Shown: positions 33,690-47,478, counted from the first letter of the stretch. The stretch: 64,000 nucleotides of DNA from Physcomitrium patens (GCF_000002425.4 NC_037271.1:9661272-9725271); one strand, 5' to 3'. Program-made: numbers and translations. Notes: generated by a model from the sequence alone, not told the origin.

Positions 33690-35829
33690 TCTTTTTTTAT
33701 TCAATTACTTGTTGTTTTATTATATCTTTATTTTTTGGCCCACAAAAATTTTAAAAAAATACCTTATTAGATTTAAGAGCATTTTCTTGCTATTTAGATT
33801 AGAAATTTTTTAAACTTCATAAAATTCTTTTAATATAAAAGTCAAGATCTATATATGTAGAAGTAATAGATGATTGATCTTTATCTTCAAGCAATATTAT
33901 TCATAAAACCATACCTCTAAAAATATCATTTGAGGTCTATAATATCAAAATAATATTTAATATTATTAGAATTCCATTTAATCTTATTATTTTAGATCTT
34001 TCATGGTTAAAAAGATATAATCCATTTATAGATTTGAGATCTCATAAGGTTAAATTTCCTATCAAGAAATTATCAACAATACTATCTTTATTTCTTGGAG
34101 TAAGAATTTTTATGAAGACAATTAAGAAGCCAATGCTATTTGTCATTTTTTCAACTTTAGCTTGTGAAGAAGTAAGCTTGCTAATAGCTATTTCAGAGTA
34201 GTATAAGAAGTTTTAAGATGTCTTTGAAAAGAAGAATATTGACATATTATTAGAGCATCAATCATATGATTGTGCCATCGATCTTCACAAAAGGGCTCGA
34301 CCTCAATTCGATCTAATCTACAACCTATCACAAAAAAATCTTTCAATATTAAAGAATTATATCAATAAAAATCTTGCAAAGAACTTCATTTGGTATTTTA
34401 AATCTCTAGCAAGTGCACCAATACTTTTTGTAAAGAAAAAAGATAGATCTTTATAAATATGTGTTAATTATCATGGCTTTAATAAAATAACAATGAAGAA
34501 TCATTATCCATTACCATTAATATTAGGGCTTTTGAAGCAACTTGGTTAAGTCAAGATCTATATCAAAATAGATCTCTATAGAGCATATAATTTGGTACAG
34601 ATTAAAGAAAGAGATGAATAAAAGATAATATTCTGAACAAGGTATGGATATTTTAAATATAATATCAAGCCTTTTGAATTGATAAATGTTCGACCTATAT
34701 TCTACCATTTGATGAATGATGTTTTTGAAAAATTCTTAAATAAGTTTATTGTCGATTATCTTAATAATATCTTAATCTATTTCATGGCTCTTGAAGAACA
34801 TAAAGAACATATAAGATTAGTCTTAAAAAAATTATAAGATGTAGGATTATATGTCAAATTAGAAAATGTATAATCTATTAAATAAAAGTAGAATTTTTTG
34901 GATATATTATATCTATTGAAGATCTATTGATGAATTGAAAGAAAGTTCAAGTTATAATGGAGTTGAAAACTCCAAAGAGAGTATGACATGTGCAATTTTT
35001 CTTTAAATTTGCTAATTTCTACTAGATATTTATCAAGAATTATTCCGAAATTATTGCTCTTATCACTCAATTGACATCCAAAGATAATAAAATAAAGATC
35101 TTAAATACAAAGGACTTTTAAAGATTTGAAAGTAGCTTTTATTATAGCTCTAATTTTAATGTATTTAGATTTTATAAAGGCTTTTTATTTGGAGATTGAT
35201 GCTTTCGACTTTGCATTAACATCTATACTATTATAAATAAAAAAAGATAGAAAATTCCACCTAATTGTATTTATTCTAGAAGTTTTTTAGCTATAGAGAT
35301 CAATTATGTGATTTATGATAAAGAACATCTTGTGATTGTAGATTCTTTCTAAAAATATAATTAATTCTAAAAATAGAATTATTTATTAAAAAATACTTCA
35401 TATCTTGTAATTATATATATAAATTATAAACATTTGGAGTATTCCATATCAATTTGTATTTTAAATTGCTGCAAAACTTGTTCAAATATGTCACTATTTT
35501 ATTTTGATTTTATAATTATATATTGAAAAAGAAAGTAGTAAAGATTATTAGATACTTTATTAATTAGATCATATCTTTTTTCAAAGGCCAAAAAAGTAAT
35601 ATTTGATCAACAATATATCACTCTCTTGAAGCTACAATAATTTTTTTTTTGTGCTATTTCTATAATTATACTTACTGATTTAAGTTTTTTTGAATAAATT
35701 GGTACCAATTCAGCTAAAGACTCATTAATTTGTAATATCAAGTAGCATAGTAACAATGATAAGTTTAAATTTGTAAAAGATCTTTTATATTTTGAATATT
35801 AATTATATATTTAGAAAATATTGATACAA
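33690..35829 (+). pseudogene. Chromovirus Q pol, first part (protease to RNase H linker)
   Basis: The protease has LDLRA at 33767-33781 where Asp-Ser-Gly is expected. RT pieces follow from about 34240 (HQSYDCAIDL), with the catalytic region near 34745. An RNase H relic lies at 35120-35350. The linker before integrase breaks off at 35829, followed by CTTTG and the LTR of P. The continuation is at 50720. Confidence 0.7.
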
Positions 35830-35834
35830 CTTTG

Positions 35835-36375
35835 TGTCACAAACATACATATTTATTTAAATAACTACCTATATAATTAAATAGAAGTAAGTAAAAGTAG
35901 ATTTATTTTATAATAACTTCTAGAATACCTTTCTAAAAGCTTTTTAGACATTACTTTGACTTTACATGTATTTATAATTAATTGATAGATTAGAAATTTG
36001 GTCAATAAGTTAGCCATACATTATACGTATTGGTAGCTTAAGAAACAAGCTAACTATGTGGTACACATATAAATAACTTGCCTTGCAAGTTAAAATATGT
36101 ATCTATCAAAGTTAATATATATTAGATGTCATATAGAATATTGTCACATAGCTCCTAATTAGATAGTATATATAGAGGCAAGAATGAAGCCTTTTTTACT
36201 TTAGTCAATACCTTTTTAATCCTTAGTCTTATTTTAAGACTTTTTAGTCTTTTTGACTTTGATGATAGCTATTTTAGTTCAATATATTACCATATTTGAG
36301 TGATTTCTTAGTCTTTTTAAGTAACATAAGAGTATATTGAAGATTTCTTTATTTAAGATTCTTGTCTTTAATATT
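35835..36375 (+). mobile_element. 5' LTR of chromovirus P
   Basis: About 540 bp starting TGTCACAAACATAC, with CTTTG (35830-35834) in front. A TATA run lies at 36167-36175 and a leader motif ACTTTAGTCAAT at 36198-36209. A primer-site-like TTGATAAGAGTA follows at 36376-36387. Matches the M and R LTRs. Confidence 0.8.
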
Positions 36376-36613
36376 TTGATAAGAGTACTAATTTATTATT
36401 TTTTTATTTTAAAAATAAATAGAATATCCTTCTTGTATTATTGTATTTTAAAGGTTATAAGCTATTCACTTTTAAAAAATAATTTAATTTTTTAACATTT
36501 ATTTTTTCTTTAAAAAGAGTAGATTATTCTTTTTTGTAGAAATTTTCATTTGATATTAGAGGTTGCAGATTATTCTTTGTTAATTTAATTTTTTAATTTT
36601 TTTTGAGTTTTTT

Positions 36614-37680
36614 ATGGAAGGAAAGATTATGGATGCTATTCTTAGTAGAAGTAACAATAGATTTGTAACTATTACAAATCTTCATGAGCTTGTTAACATT
36701 TTAAGAATAAAAATCTTGTGCATTTCCAACATGAATCATGGAGGCACTATTCCTATGCTCATAGAAGAAGTCAACAATAAAGTTTAAAATCTATGTTAAG
36801 AAGTTGTGTAATTAAGAGAAGTAAGTAAATCAAGTTTATAATTCAATCCAAAGAATCTTACTATTATAAGTATAAAAAAATAAGGATAAGTATACTAAAA
36901 AAGTTTGATGGAATAAGATTAAAGTTTTGAAGGATTTTATAATAAATAAAGCTTTATCTAAGATTGCATCTTTTTCAATATTCTAATGGATTTATTCAGG
37001 TTGGATTTATGAAAGCACTTTTCTCTCAAAGTGTTCTTTCTTAGTTTGTATCTTTCATAGAAAAAATTCATGACTACTCTATAATTTGAATTCATTCTTA
37101 AAAGTATTTATAGCTACATTTAAAATAAGTGATTGACAAAGGGTAGTAAAGTCCAAATTTCTATTGCTACAATAAAGATTATGTTTAGCCACCATATATG
37201 CTATTGAATTCCTAAATCTTGCTAATAATATGGATTGCAATGATAATATTCTTATCAATCACTTTTGATATGGATTGAAAGATAATATCAAAGTTTTATT
37301 GTTAATAATATCAAGAGCAGACTCATTGAAGCAATTTATTGCTTAAGTCATTGCATACAACAATTGACTCTTTAAAAGATACCAAGAACAAAGATTTAGT
37401 TAGAGAAGTATAAATCAAGCCATAGTGACACTTTCTAAACTTTTGGAAGCTTACTTATCTAGGCTAAAGCCTCTGCAAATTGATACAATACATATTAAAC
37501 ATCTTACTAAACAAAAAGACTTGTTGTTATTAAGAAAGTTTTTGCTTATATTGTGGAGAATCTAAGCACACTGTTCAACATTATCCAAAGAAACAATATA
37601 ATCATAAAATGAGAAGCATGGTTGCCAAAGTAGATGAAGTATCAAAAAATGAGTTTCTTCAACTATAATAGGGATCGTGC
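36614..37680 (+). pseudogene. Chromovirus P gag
   Basis: ATG at 36614 (MEGKIMDAILSRSNNRF), very like the gag start of M near 47260. It continues with many stops to a zinc knuckle CLYCGESKHTVQHY at about 37550-37592, whose last Cys has become Tyr. Confidence 0.7.
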
Positions 37681-37779
37681 AGCTAAAATCTCACGTAACA
37701 TCATGTAAAGGTTTTATTCTTTCATGAAATCCTTCATCTTGTTTTATAATAGAAGTTTTTTGAGGATAAAAAAATCACA

Positions 37780-40091
37780 AAGACTTAGCCTTGTTAGATT
37801 TAGGAGCCTTAACTTGTTTTATAAACAAAGACTTTGTCAAAAAAAAAAGATATATTCTTAATTAAGAAAACCAAATTTATATTTATAGAAGTAATAAATA
37901 GTCATTTTTATTTTTTAGAGATGTTACATATGAAATTATTCCTATAGATATAGTAATTAGTGGTCATAATAGTTTAATAATATTTAATGTGATTAGATAT
38001 TTTTTTAATTCAACTATTTTAGGATTATTGTGACTAAAAAAGTATAATCTTCAAATAGACTTGATTTCTTATAATCTTGATTTTTTCTATAATTTAACCT
38101 AAGATTCTATTGGGTAAGTAAAAAATCTATTAGATCAATACATTCAAACCATTATTAATAGATATAAGAACTTTCATACATTTTGCAAAGTAAAGATTAA
38201 CTTTTGTTATATACACCATATCTATTATTACTGGATAAAAGATTTTAAGTGACATTTTAAGCTAATATGAAGATTATTAAGATATTTTTGAAAAAAAAAA
38301 TACAAATATTCTTTCAAAGCATTGTTCTTATGACTGTTCCATCAATCTTCAAGAAAGAGCTTAACTACCATTTGAATCAATGTATAAACTATCATAGAAT
38401 AAATTGGCTGCACTCAAAAAATACATTGATGAGAATTTGACTAAGAATTTCATACACCATTATAAATCTCTAATGGAGGCTCCTATCTTATTTGTAAAAA
38501 AATATGGATCTTTGTGGATGTATGTAGACTATTCAAGATTTAATAAGAACACCATCAAGAATAAGTATCTTCTATCTTTGATTTCAAAACTTCTTGATCA
38601 ACTGTATCAAACAAAGATTTATATAAAAATAGATCTATAAAGAATATATAATTCAATATACATTAAAAAAATATGAATGAAAAACTATATTTTGAATTTG
38701 ATATGGATATTTCAAATATAATGTCATACCTTTTAGACTCATAAATACACAAATTGTTTTTCAACATGTAATGAATGATGTCTTTTATGAGTTTTTTGAT
38801 GATTTTTTTGTTTTTTTTTTAAAATTTCATCTTAGTCTATTTGAAGAATACAAAAGAGTATGAAGTTCATATTTGTCATATCTTACAACAACTAAGAAAT
38901 GCAAGATTAGATGCCAAGATAAAAAAGTGTATATTTTATATTATTCAAGTTGACTTTTAGGATACATCATTTTAAATAATGGTCTTATGATGGATCCTAA
39001 GAAGGTCCAAACTATAATAGATTAGAAGATTCAAAAAATAATTAAAGATGTACAATATTTTTTGAGATTTTCCAATTATTATAGAATCTTCATCAAGAAC
39101 TTTCCTCATTTTGTGGCTTTGTGAGCCTACATTTCACCACTCAATGAAGTTGATACTACACAACAAGTTTAAGAGGTGGAATAGAAGAACTCCCAATTGT
39201 GTAATTGCTATGTTGATTTAAAACTTAGTGTTAATAATTCAATTAACTTTAAGCCTTCTAATTAATAAATATCAATATTAATAAAAAAAAGATTTAATGA
39301 AATTACTATGGTCTTTAAGACTATTTGCATGATTTCCATTTAAATCTTAATATTTTATTCAAGATTATTTATATAATCTTTAATTATTAATTTTTATATG
39401 ATTACAAAAGTATAATTAAATAAAATAACTATATTTTACTTATATAAATTTTAATTTAATATATTTGATTATCATAAAATAAGAAAATAATAAAAATTTA
39501 AATTTTAGAATATAATTGAGAGCACATAGGCTCCTCTTATACATTTGACATATTAAGACTAACTTCAGTAGAACAATGAAGTTGAAATAACTTTTGAAGC
39601 CTTAAAGATAATATTTATTTTTGTACTAATCTTGTATCACATAGACTTCTTCAAAGCATTTTTTATAGAAAAAAACTTATCAAAATTTATTATAGATTCT
39701 ATTTTATTATAAATAGGAGCAAATGACAAGCTCTATCCAATAGCTTTCTATTCAAAGAAATTTTTAGGAGCCAAAATTAACTACAAGATCTATGACAAAG
39801 AGCTTCTTGCAATCATAGATTCATTTTAAAAATAAAATCATTATTTAGAAGGCACCTCAAGTCTAATCACTATATATATGAATCACAAGAATTTCAAGTA
39901 TTTCATGTTGATATGTGTTTTAAATAGTCACTAAGCTCGTTGAAGCATATCCTTATAAAGATTTGATTTCAAGATCATTTATCAACTTAAAAAATAAGAA
40001 GGCTTATTAAATATCCTTTTTAGATGTTTTTATCATAAACCAAAAGAAAGAAATGCATCTTTTGATCAATAAAGAATAATTCTCTTGAAGT
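37780..40091 (+). pseudogene. Chromovirus P pol, first part (protease, RT, RNase H)
   Basis: The protease motif is LDLGA (37794-37808). RT starts near 38280; 38404-38640 is an open RT stretch (APILFVKK-like ILFVKKYGSLWMYVDYSRF, then KIYIKIDL). RNase H lies at 39590-40030 (AFYSKKFLGAKINYKI). A 430-bp insertion sits at 39142-39585. Pol stops at TTGAAG (40085-40090), where the LTR of M begins, and resumes at 48033 with a second TTGAAG. Confidence 0.75.
39142..39585. mobile_element. Small insertion in P with 12-bp direct repeats
   Basis: CAATGAAGTTGA is repeated perfectly at 39142-39153 and 39574-39585, enclosing 420 bp without coding sequence. The inner ends are loosely inverted (TTTAAGAGGTGG on the left; ATAAGAGGAGCC from the right), so a TIR element with a 9-12-bp target duplication is likely. 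Confidence 0.55.
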
Positions 40092-40640
40092 TGGTATCAA
40101 GGACATGAATCTTGAAGAAGAAAATCCTCAATACACTCTTGTATCACTGAAAAGAACTAGAAAGTCATTCAAAGATGATATAATATTAAACTAGAATACT
40201 TATTGTTAAAAACAAGAAGACTAAAAAGTCTTGAAACAAGACTAAGGACTAGAAAGGCATTGATAAGAGTGAGGAAGGCTTCACCCTTGCTTCTATATAT
40301 ACTCTTAACTACAAGCTATGCAGTAATATCTTATACAACCTCCAAAACGTGTTGACTTTCCAAGACATGTATCTTAACTTACAAGGCAAGTTTTTTTATA
40401 TGTGCAACACATAGTTAGCTTGTTTCATAAATTATCAATACATGGTTAACTTGTTGACCAAGTTTCTAATCTACTAATTAATTATAAATACATATAAAGT
40501 CAAGCAACATCAATAAAGCTTCTACGAAGCTTCTCTAAAAGGTATTATGAAATTAATCTACTTTTATTTACTTTTACCTATTCCTACCTAATCATATAAA
40601 TATTTACTAGAATACCTATGTATGTTCGTTGTCGTGTTGT
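40092..40640 (-). mobile_element. 3' LTR of chromovirus M
   Basis: About 545 bp, the same orientation and sequence as 47493-48031. It carries the leader motif in plus sense, TTGATAAGAGTG, at 40260-40271. It abuts P pol at its inner (CA) edge. Confidence 0.8.
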
Positions 40641-42240
40641 CACATGACTATATGATAAAAGATAATAATATAGATCTTGTTATAAAAGAAAAAGTAGAAA
40701 AATATGAATAAAAGATAGGAAGATAGTAAAATTTTTAATAGTAATGCTGTCTTTTTTAAAAAATAGCTTCTACTTACTTTGTAGGACCAAAAATAAGGCA
40801 AATAAAGGTAGATTGGAAAAATAAATGATATAGACATCTTTAGGAACAAATTGAGACTAAATTCTAGTAAAAATTACCTAAAAAAACTAGATATTGATAC
40901 CCAATGAGGGCTGGTTATCAACCTGGATCGAAATCAGACCCTGAGGCACAAAACTCAGTACCTACAACAACTCAGGGACTCTTTGGTAGACCGAAGAGTG
41001 GGATTTGATAGAAGATTGGATAAGGTTTCTAGGAGCATTGGTTTTGGGTGATTTAGATCTGTATTGACTTTGTAAGAGCTTTGCAAAGTCAAGGTTTTTT
41101 TTGGATGACTTGGGTTTTGTGAAAAAAATAGGGTTTACGTTTTAGGTGATTTTAAGAGTTTTGTAATAGATCTACAAGTGAAATTTTGTAGATGAATGGT
41201 TGTAGTTCTATTCAATATGTGTTGTGAATTTGAACTTCATCTAACGGTTGAATTGATGATTATTGAGGTTTAAGTAAGTCAAGGTCTCAAAAAGTAGAAT
41301 TTTAGGTCTAGTGAGGGTTTTTAAGATTTCTTACAATCTACTAATTGGATTGGAGTGAAACTTATATGAGAAAATATAAGACTTGTTTTTCTATGTGTAT
41401 GAGAATTTTGGAATCAATCAAATAGTGAAAAGGAGAGATATTGGCTCTGAAAGATTGGCATTAAGGTTGGAGAAGGAAGTTGGCCAATATCCGAGCACGT
41501 TTTTGAGGTTATCATCTATTTGGTAATTCCGATCCTTTTCAAATTTTTGTACTTGTTGTCAACTTAGTTTTTAAGAAGTACACAAAATTTGAGTTAAGAT
41601 CAACGGTTCATTCATTAGTTATTGAGGTTTGAATCTGTTATAGAAATTAGTAGGATTTGATTAAGATTTGGTTTAGGGTTTAGAGTTTGGTTAGGATTTC
41701 ATTTAGGATTTGATTAGGATTTGGTTTAGGATTTAGGATTTGATTTAGAATTTAAGATTTAGTTAGGATTTAATTTAGAATTTAAGATTTGATTTAAGAT
41801 TTGATTTAGGGTTTAGGGTTTGGTTAGGATTTGGTTTAGGATTTAAGGTTTAGTTAGAGTTTGATTTAGGATTTAGGATTTGGTTTAGAATTTATTTAGG
41901 GATTACTTAGAGATTGATTTAGGATTAGATTAGGATTTGATTTAGAATTTAAGATTTGATTTGGGATTTAAGTTTTAATTAGGATTTGATTTAGAATTTG
42001 TTTTGGATTTGGTTAAGATTTGGTTAAGATTTGGTTAGGATTTGGTTTATGGTTTAGGATTCAATTTAGGATTTAGGATTTTATTATGATTTATTTAGGG
42101 TTTAAGATCAAATTAATTTTGGCCTAAAGTTTGAATGATGTCCAATAGGATTTTAACTAGAATTAAATTAAGATTGAATTGTGATGTATTTGAGATATAT
42201 TTGTGATCATTCTAATATTTTTTTGATGCAATGAATTATA
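40641..42240. other. Extra 1.6 kb between M 3' LTR and M pol
   Basis: In S only about 110 bases separate the LTR from the matching pol-end sequence; here there are 1.6 kb. The block is less AT-rich around 40910-41040 (CTGGATCGAAATCAGACCCT) and contains the telomere-like array. No gene was recognised. It could be captured host DNA or a separate insertion. Confidence 0.5.
41651..42105 (+). repeat. Degenerate TTTAGGG-like interstitial array
   Basis: About 450 bases made of TTTAGGG, TTTAGGA, TTTGGTTAGGA and similar units. Exact TTTAGGG occurs several times (for example at 41672 and in TTTAGGGTTTAGGG near 41806). Most units carry G to A changes. The motif is the canonical plant telomere repeat. 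Confidence 0.7.
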
Positions 42241-44240
42241 TTTGCCACATATTATGATCTTTGTTCTCTTTGAAGATGGTTGATAGGCCCTCTCAGCCAT
42301 TGATAGTATCCCATACTAAGGCAAAAAAACCTCCTGGTTATTTAGTCATTATTGATGTCTTCGTAACTTCCTTCAAATAAAATATTTGAAACACTATCAT
42401 GAGTTGTTCCTACCTCTAATAAAATTATCAAACATTGAGAGTTTCTTCGAAGGTTGTGATAGCAAACACATTGTATCTTGTCATCTATTCAAGAAAATAC
42501 ATGTTGTTCTTGAAGATCTTCATCTCGATTTTATTATCTTGAAGGTTGTGACAATTGTAATATCTTGTTTGGTAAATTTACAAATAAAAGCTCTTAAGTT
42601 GAATGTATTGGTTTTTGGTTCTTCATCTCTTTAATTAAAGAAGCTACAAAGAAAGATAGAAAGTGAAGTATTATCTTTCTTTGATCTTATTTCTTTTATA
42701 ATAAAGATTTATTATTCTTTATCTTAATTTTGATAGATGTCGTTGATGAAAAGCTTCAACTCTCTTTGCTGCATTTATAAGATTCTTGATTGGCTTCCAT
42801 GTGCATTTACTAATATCATATCTATACCAATGAACAAGATATTCTAACCTATTTTTGTGTCTCCTTGAATCTAAGAATTCTTTCATCTTGAACTCAAATT
42901 ATTATTCACTTCTATAAGAAGAGGTGGCATTTGTCTTCTTCTCAAGATATTCACTGACTTATATGACTCAAAAAGGAATATGTGAAATATAAGATAGATC
43001 TTTATAGACTCTACTAGATATAATCAATAAGCAATAGGATTGACTTATTTACTTATAAAGAAAGGTCTAAGCCTATAATAGTTGATCTTGTCACAAAAAT
43101 GAGTAGTCTTGATAGTGCAACAAAGTAACCATACCTTCTCACCTATGTTGATTTGTGGTTGCTCCTTGCAATAGACATCCACATTGATCTTTTGTCGTTC
43201 TTGAACTCCCTTTAATTGTATCTTCATTGTTGCATATAGCTCTAATAAATGATTTGTTAAATCTTCTATTGTAGAATTATCAAATTTTAAAAAGTTAAAA
43301 GTATCAAGTCGTCGATGATAACCAAAATTGGCAAAGAAAGATATTTATTGAGTAGAAGAATGTACCAAATTATTGTATACAAACTCTATCAATGGCAAAA
43401 AAGTTGTCCAATCATCTTGATGATAATTAATGATAGACCTCAAACATTGCTCCAGAACTTGATTCACCATTTTTATTTGTCTATCAATTTGAGGATGAAA
43501 AGCCAAAGAGAGCTTTCTATCTATCTTTAGAATCTTGAATAGAATTTTCCAAAATCTTAATACAAATTAAGTTTCCCTATACAATATAATATCTTTTGAT
43601 AATCCAAGATAGTAATAGATATTATCAATGAAAAGCTTAAGTATTTCTTTACCTGAAATAGATTTTATACGTCGTACAATATGTGCCATTTTGGTGAAGC
43701 AATCTACAATTATCAATATAGAATCATATGAATTTGAATTTGAATTTAAAAGATTTGTAATAAAATCCATAAAAATGAAAGATCATGGTTGTATGGATGT
43801 AAGCAATGATTAGAGAAGTCCTTAGGATTAATGACAAGAAGTTTTTGATCTTGAACAAATATCACATGATTAAATAAATTCTTTTATTATCTTTTTCATT
43901 TATGGCTACCAAAAATCTCTAGATATTAGATCTAAAGTCTTATTGTATCCAAAATATCTTACAGTTGGAAAGTCATGACATGCTTGAAGAATACGTAAAT
44001 GTATTTTTTTTATCGAAACATAAAGGCATCCTTCAAAATAGAGTAGGTTATTTTTAAACTTAAACTTTAAAACATCATGAAACTTAAAAGAAAGATTCTT
44101 GATATCATGAACAAGAGGATCAAAGGACATCCTTGATTGAATTTTTTTGACAAAGATTCAATCAATAGACAATGTTGATTTCATTGTTTAAAGATGAAAA
44201 TGCTCTAGCTTCAAGAAAATTTTTCTTTGTTGATTAAAAG
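42241..44240 (-). pseudogene. Chromovirus M integrase, chromodomain and 3' region
   Basis: Read leftward. An integrase zinc-finger region lies near 44130-43900 (ILQACHDFPTVRYFGYNK). The core follows at 43770-43567 (SILIIVDCFTKMAHIV). The C-terminal part is at 43227-43045 (YCKEQPQINIGEKVWLL) and the chromodomain region at about 42960-42770. The block to 42241 is non-coding and also present in S. Confidence 0.7.
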
Positions 44241-45800
44241 ATACATCACCTTCTTTTGATATAAGATAAAAGCATCTAGAAAAAAACATTTGATAAACCT
44301 TGTTGTTTTCTAGGTTGATATGTGATTTTAAAATCAAATCTGGATAATGACATACTCCAACGGACTTGGCAATGATTCAAAATATGTGCTGATATGAAAT
44401 ACTTAAGGTGCTTGAAATCTATATATATTGTGATTAAATTAGAAGTACCTTATAGATAATGATGCTATTCTTAAAATGAATCCACAATTATAAGAAGTTT
44501 TTTGTTGTGGATCTCATAGTTAATCTTGACTGCTAAAAATTTCTTAGAATAAAAAGTTATTAGATGGAATTTATAATCTGTTCCCATTTGTGACAATATT
44601 ACACCGAAAGCAAAGTTTGATGCATTTTTTTCTATAAAGAATGTCTTAAAAAAGCCAACATAATACAAAATTGGTACAGAAGTAAATTCTTTCTTTAAAG
44701 CAAGAAAATATGCTTTGGCTTCTTTATTTTATTCAATTTTATTTTTACAAGTCAAATATATAAGTGGATTTTCAACTTGAAAAGTTCTTGATAAAGATTT
44801 CATAATAATTGGCAAAGCCCAAAAAATATTGTATATCTCCTAGTATTTTTGAGATCTTTTAATCTATGATAGTTTTGACATTCTTTGGATCCATTATAAG
44901 GCCTTCATTGGAAATGATGTATCCCAAAAAGACAACTTAAATAATATGGAATATATACTTTTCTATTTTTTGCGTATATTCTTGCATCTCCTAGTTTTTG
45001 TAACACATGATAAATATGAACCCATGCTCTTCTATGTTCTTAGAATAGATTAAAATATGGTCCAAATAACAAAAGATAAAATCATCAAGAAATTCATGAA
45101 AGACATCATTTATTAGATGTTAAAAAGCAATTGGTGCATTTATGAGTCCAAAAGACATTACATTATATTCAAAATATCCATGCATAATTTGAAAAGCAGT
45201 CTATCAATCATCTCCTTCTTTGATGTAGACTAGGTTATATGTTCCTCATAGATCTATTTTTGTATAGATCTTTGCTTGATTTAGTTGATTAAGAAGTCTT
45301 GAAATTAAAGGTAGAGGATACCTATTCTTAATGGTAATCTTGTTAAGTCCTCAATATACCCATAGAGATTTTTTTTTTCTTTACAAATAAAATAAGAATA
45401 TTGGCTGGAGATTTAGAATAATGTATAAAGCTCTTAGCCAAGATTTTATCAATGTATTCTTTAAGTGCATCCAATTGATTTTTTGATAGGCTATAGATTA
45501 GTCTAAATGGTGGTTTAGTTCATTGAAGATTGATGATACATTCATAAGGACGATGCTCCAAAAGAATATCTACATTTTTCTTTTCAAAAATGTCTCTAAA
45601 TTCTTAATACCAACTAAGAATACCACTTGATATCTTCTCACCATGAGCAATGGATGTAGCATATATAACAAAAGATGGCCCTTCATTTGTGGCATGCATG
45701 AAAGCTTTTACACCTACCAATAAGAGTTTGGATGTACTAGACTTATAAGTTTTTACTTGCCTAATAAGACATAGGACTAAATTATGGAAAAAAATGAAGA
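44241..45800 (-). pseudogene. Chromovirus M RT and RNase H
   Basis: RT blocks from about 45600 leftward, with the catalytic region near 45060 decayed. RNase H is at 44668-44471 (NASNFAFGVILSQMG, then FYSKKFLAVKINYEI). Stops are frequent. Collinear with S, P, Q and R. Confidence 0.7.
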
Positions 45801-45820
45801 TTACAAGAAATTCGGTCTAT

Positions 45821-46198
45821 TTAAAGATTATATCTTTCTAGCCATGAAAATCCTAAAATAATTAGGTTAGAAAGAGATTTAATCACATTTAATATTACTA
45901 AACTATTATGACCACTAGTTGCTATTTCTATAGAAATAATTTCATATGTAACATCTCCATAAGACAATGAATGTCTATCTATTACTTCTATATGCACAGG
46001 TTTGATTTTCTTAACAAAAGATGTATCTTGTTTTTTGACAAAGTCTTCATCTATGAAAGAAGCTAAAGCTTCTAAATCCAAAAAGGCTAAGACTTTTTGA
46101 TTTTTTGGTCTTAAACAGACTTCTATTATAAAATAAGGTGAAGAATTGGAGGAAAGAATAGGACCTTTATTATATGTTGTACATGACTCCAACTGCAC
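45821..46198 (-). pseudogene. Chromovirus M protease
   Basis: Retroviral-type aspartic protease domain in an open stretch of 125 codons. The active-site triad reads Asp-Leu-Glu (FLDLEALASFIDEDF, codons at 46079-46071) instead of Asp-Ser/Thr-Gly, so it cannot be active. The end shows LGFSWLERYNL, typical of the domain end. Confidence 0.75.
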
Positions 46199-46209
46199 AG
46201 TCTTTATTA

Positions 46210-47274
46210 TAGCTAGAACAACTTAATTTTTGACACATTATTTTTTTTGGCAATTGTGCTTCTCATTTTGTTATTGCATTATTTCTTTAGACAATGTTGA
46301 TTAGTATGCTTATCTTCTCCGTAATATAAGTATAAGCCTTCTTGATGTCATCAATTCTTTTTCTACTTTGTGAGAGTTTTTAAACATGTTGTATCAATTT
46401 ACATTGGTTTTGGCTTAGATAAATAAGTTTTTGAAAACTTAGGAATTGCTGTTATTATTTGATTTGTTTCTCTTCAACCATATCTTTGTTCTTGATATCT
46501 TTCAAATAATCAATTATTGTATGTAATGACTTGAGCAATAAATTATTCCAAAGATTTTGTCTTTGGCATTGTCAATAACAAATCTTTGACATTATCCTTT
46601 AATCCATATCAAAATTGATAGATAAAAGCTTTGTCATTCTAGTCCATGTTGCAAGTAAGATTTTTGAATTTAGTAGCATATATAGTGGCTGATTATGATC
46701 CTTAGCGTAAAAATAAGTACTTAATTTCTGCTATTCTTTTTTAATCACTTTCTTCAAATGTGGCCATAAACACTTCTAGGAATGAATTCAAATCATAAAG
46801 GAGTTGCAAATCTTTTTTTATTAAATGTGCAAACTAAGATAGAATATTTTTTCATAGATGAGCGCCTGTGAATCTGACTTGAATAAATTCATTGGAGTAT
46901 TGGAAAGGATGCAACTTTAGATAGAGCTCAACTTGTTGAAAAAATCCTCAAAATTTTGATCTTGTTCCATCAAACTTCTTGGGCATACTAATCCTTATCT
47001 TCATCATACTTGTAGATACAAAACTCATTTGATTTGGTTGTGAGGTCAATCTACTTGCTTCCTTCAACTGCACAATTTTTTATTGCATATTTTGAACTTC
47101 TTCCATAGGTATAGGCATAGTACTTCCGTGATTCATGTTGGAAATACATGAGATTTCCATTCTTAGAGTGTTGACAAGCTTATGAAGATCTACAATAGTT
47201 GCAAATCTATTCTTGCTTCTATTGGAAGTAGCATTTATAATTTTTCCTTCCATAGACAACTCACAAAAATTCAA
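46210..47274 (-). pseudogene. Chromovirus M gag
   Basis: Starts near 47274-47240 (MEGKIINATSNRSKNRF) with 60 open codons, including NMNHGSTMPIPMEEVQNMQ. It continues leftward through stops. A knuckle region lies near 46310-46340, poorly preserved. Confidence 0.65.
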
Positions 47275-47478
47275 AAAGTTAAATTAAAAGAAAGTAATCC
47301 ACAACCTCTAATAAAAATTTCTACAAAGAAAGATAATCTACTTTCTTTAAGAAAAAAAATCAATATTAGAAAATAAGATTTTTTTGTTTGAAGGTGGATA
47401 GTCTGCAACCTTCAAAATACAATAATACAAGTGAGATAATCCACTCTTTTCTAAAACAAGACAAAAACAATATGTTAA

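Noticed and set aside
41651-42105. A true chromosome end or new telomere
   Set aside because: The units are highly degenerate and transposon sequence continues on both sides, so it is interstitial.
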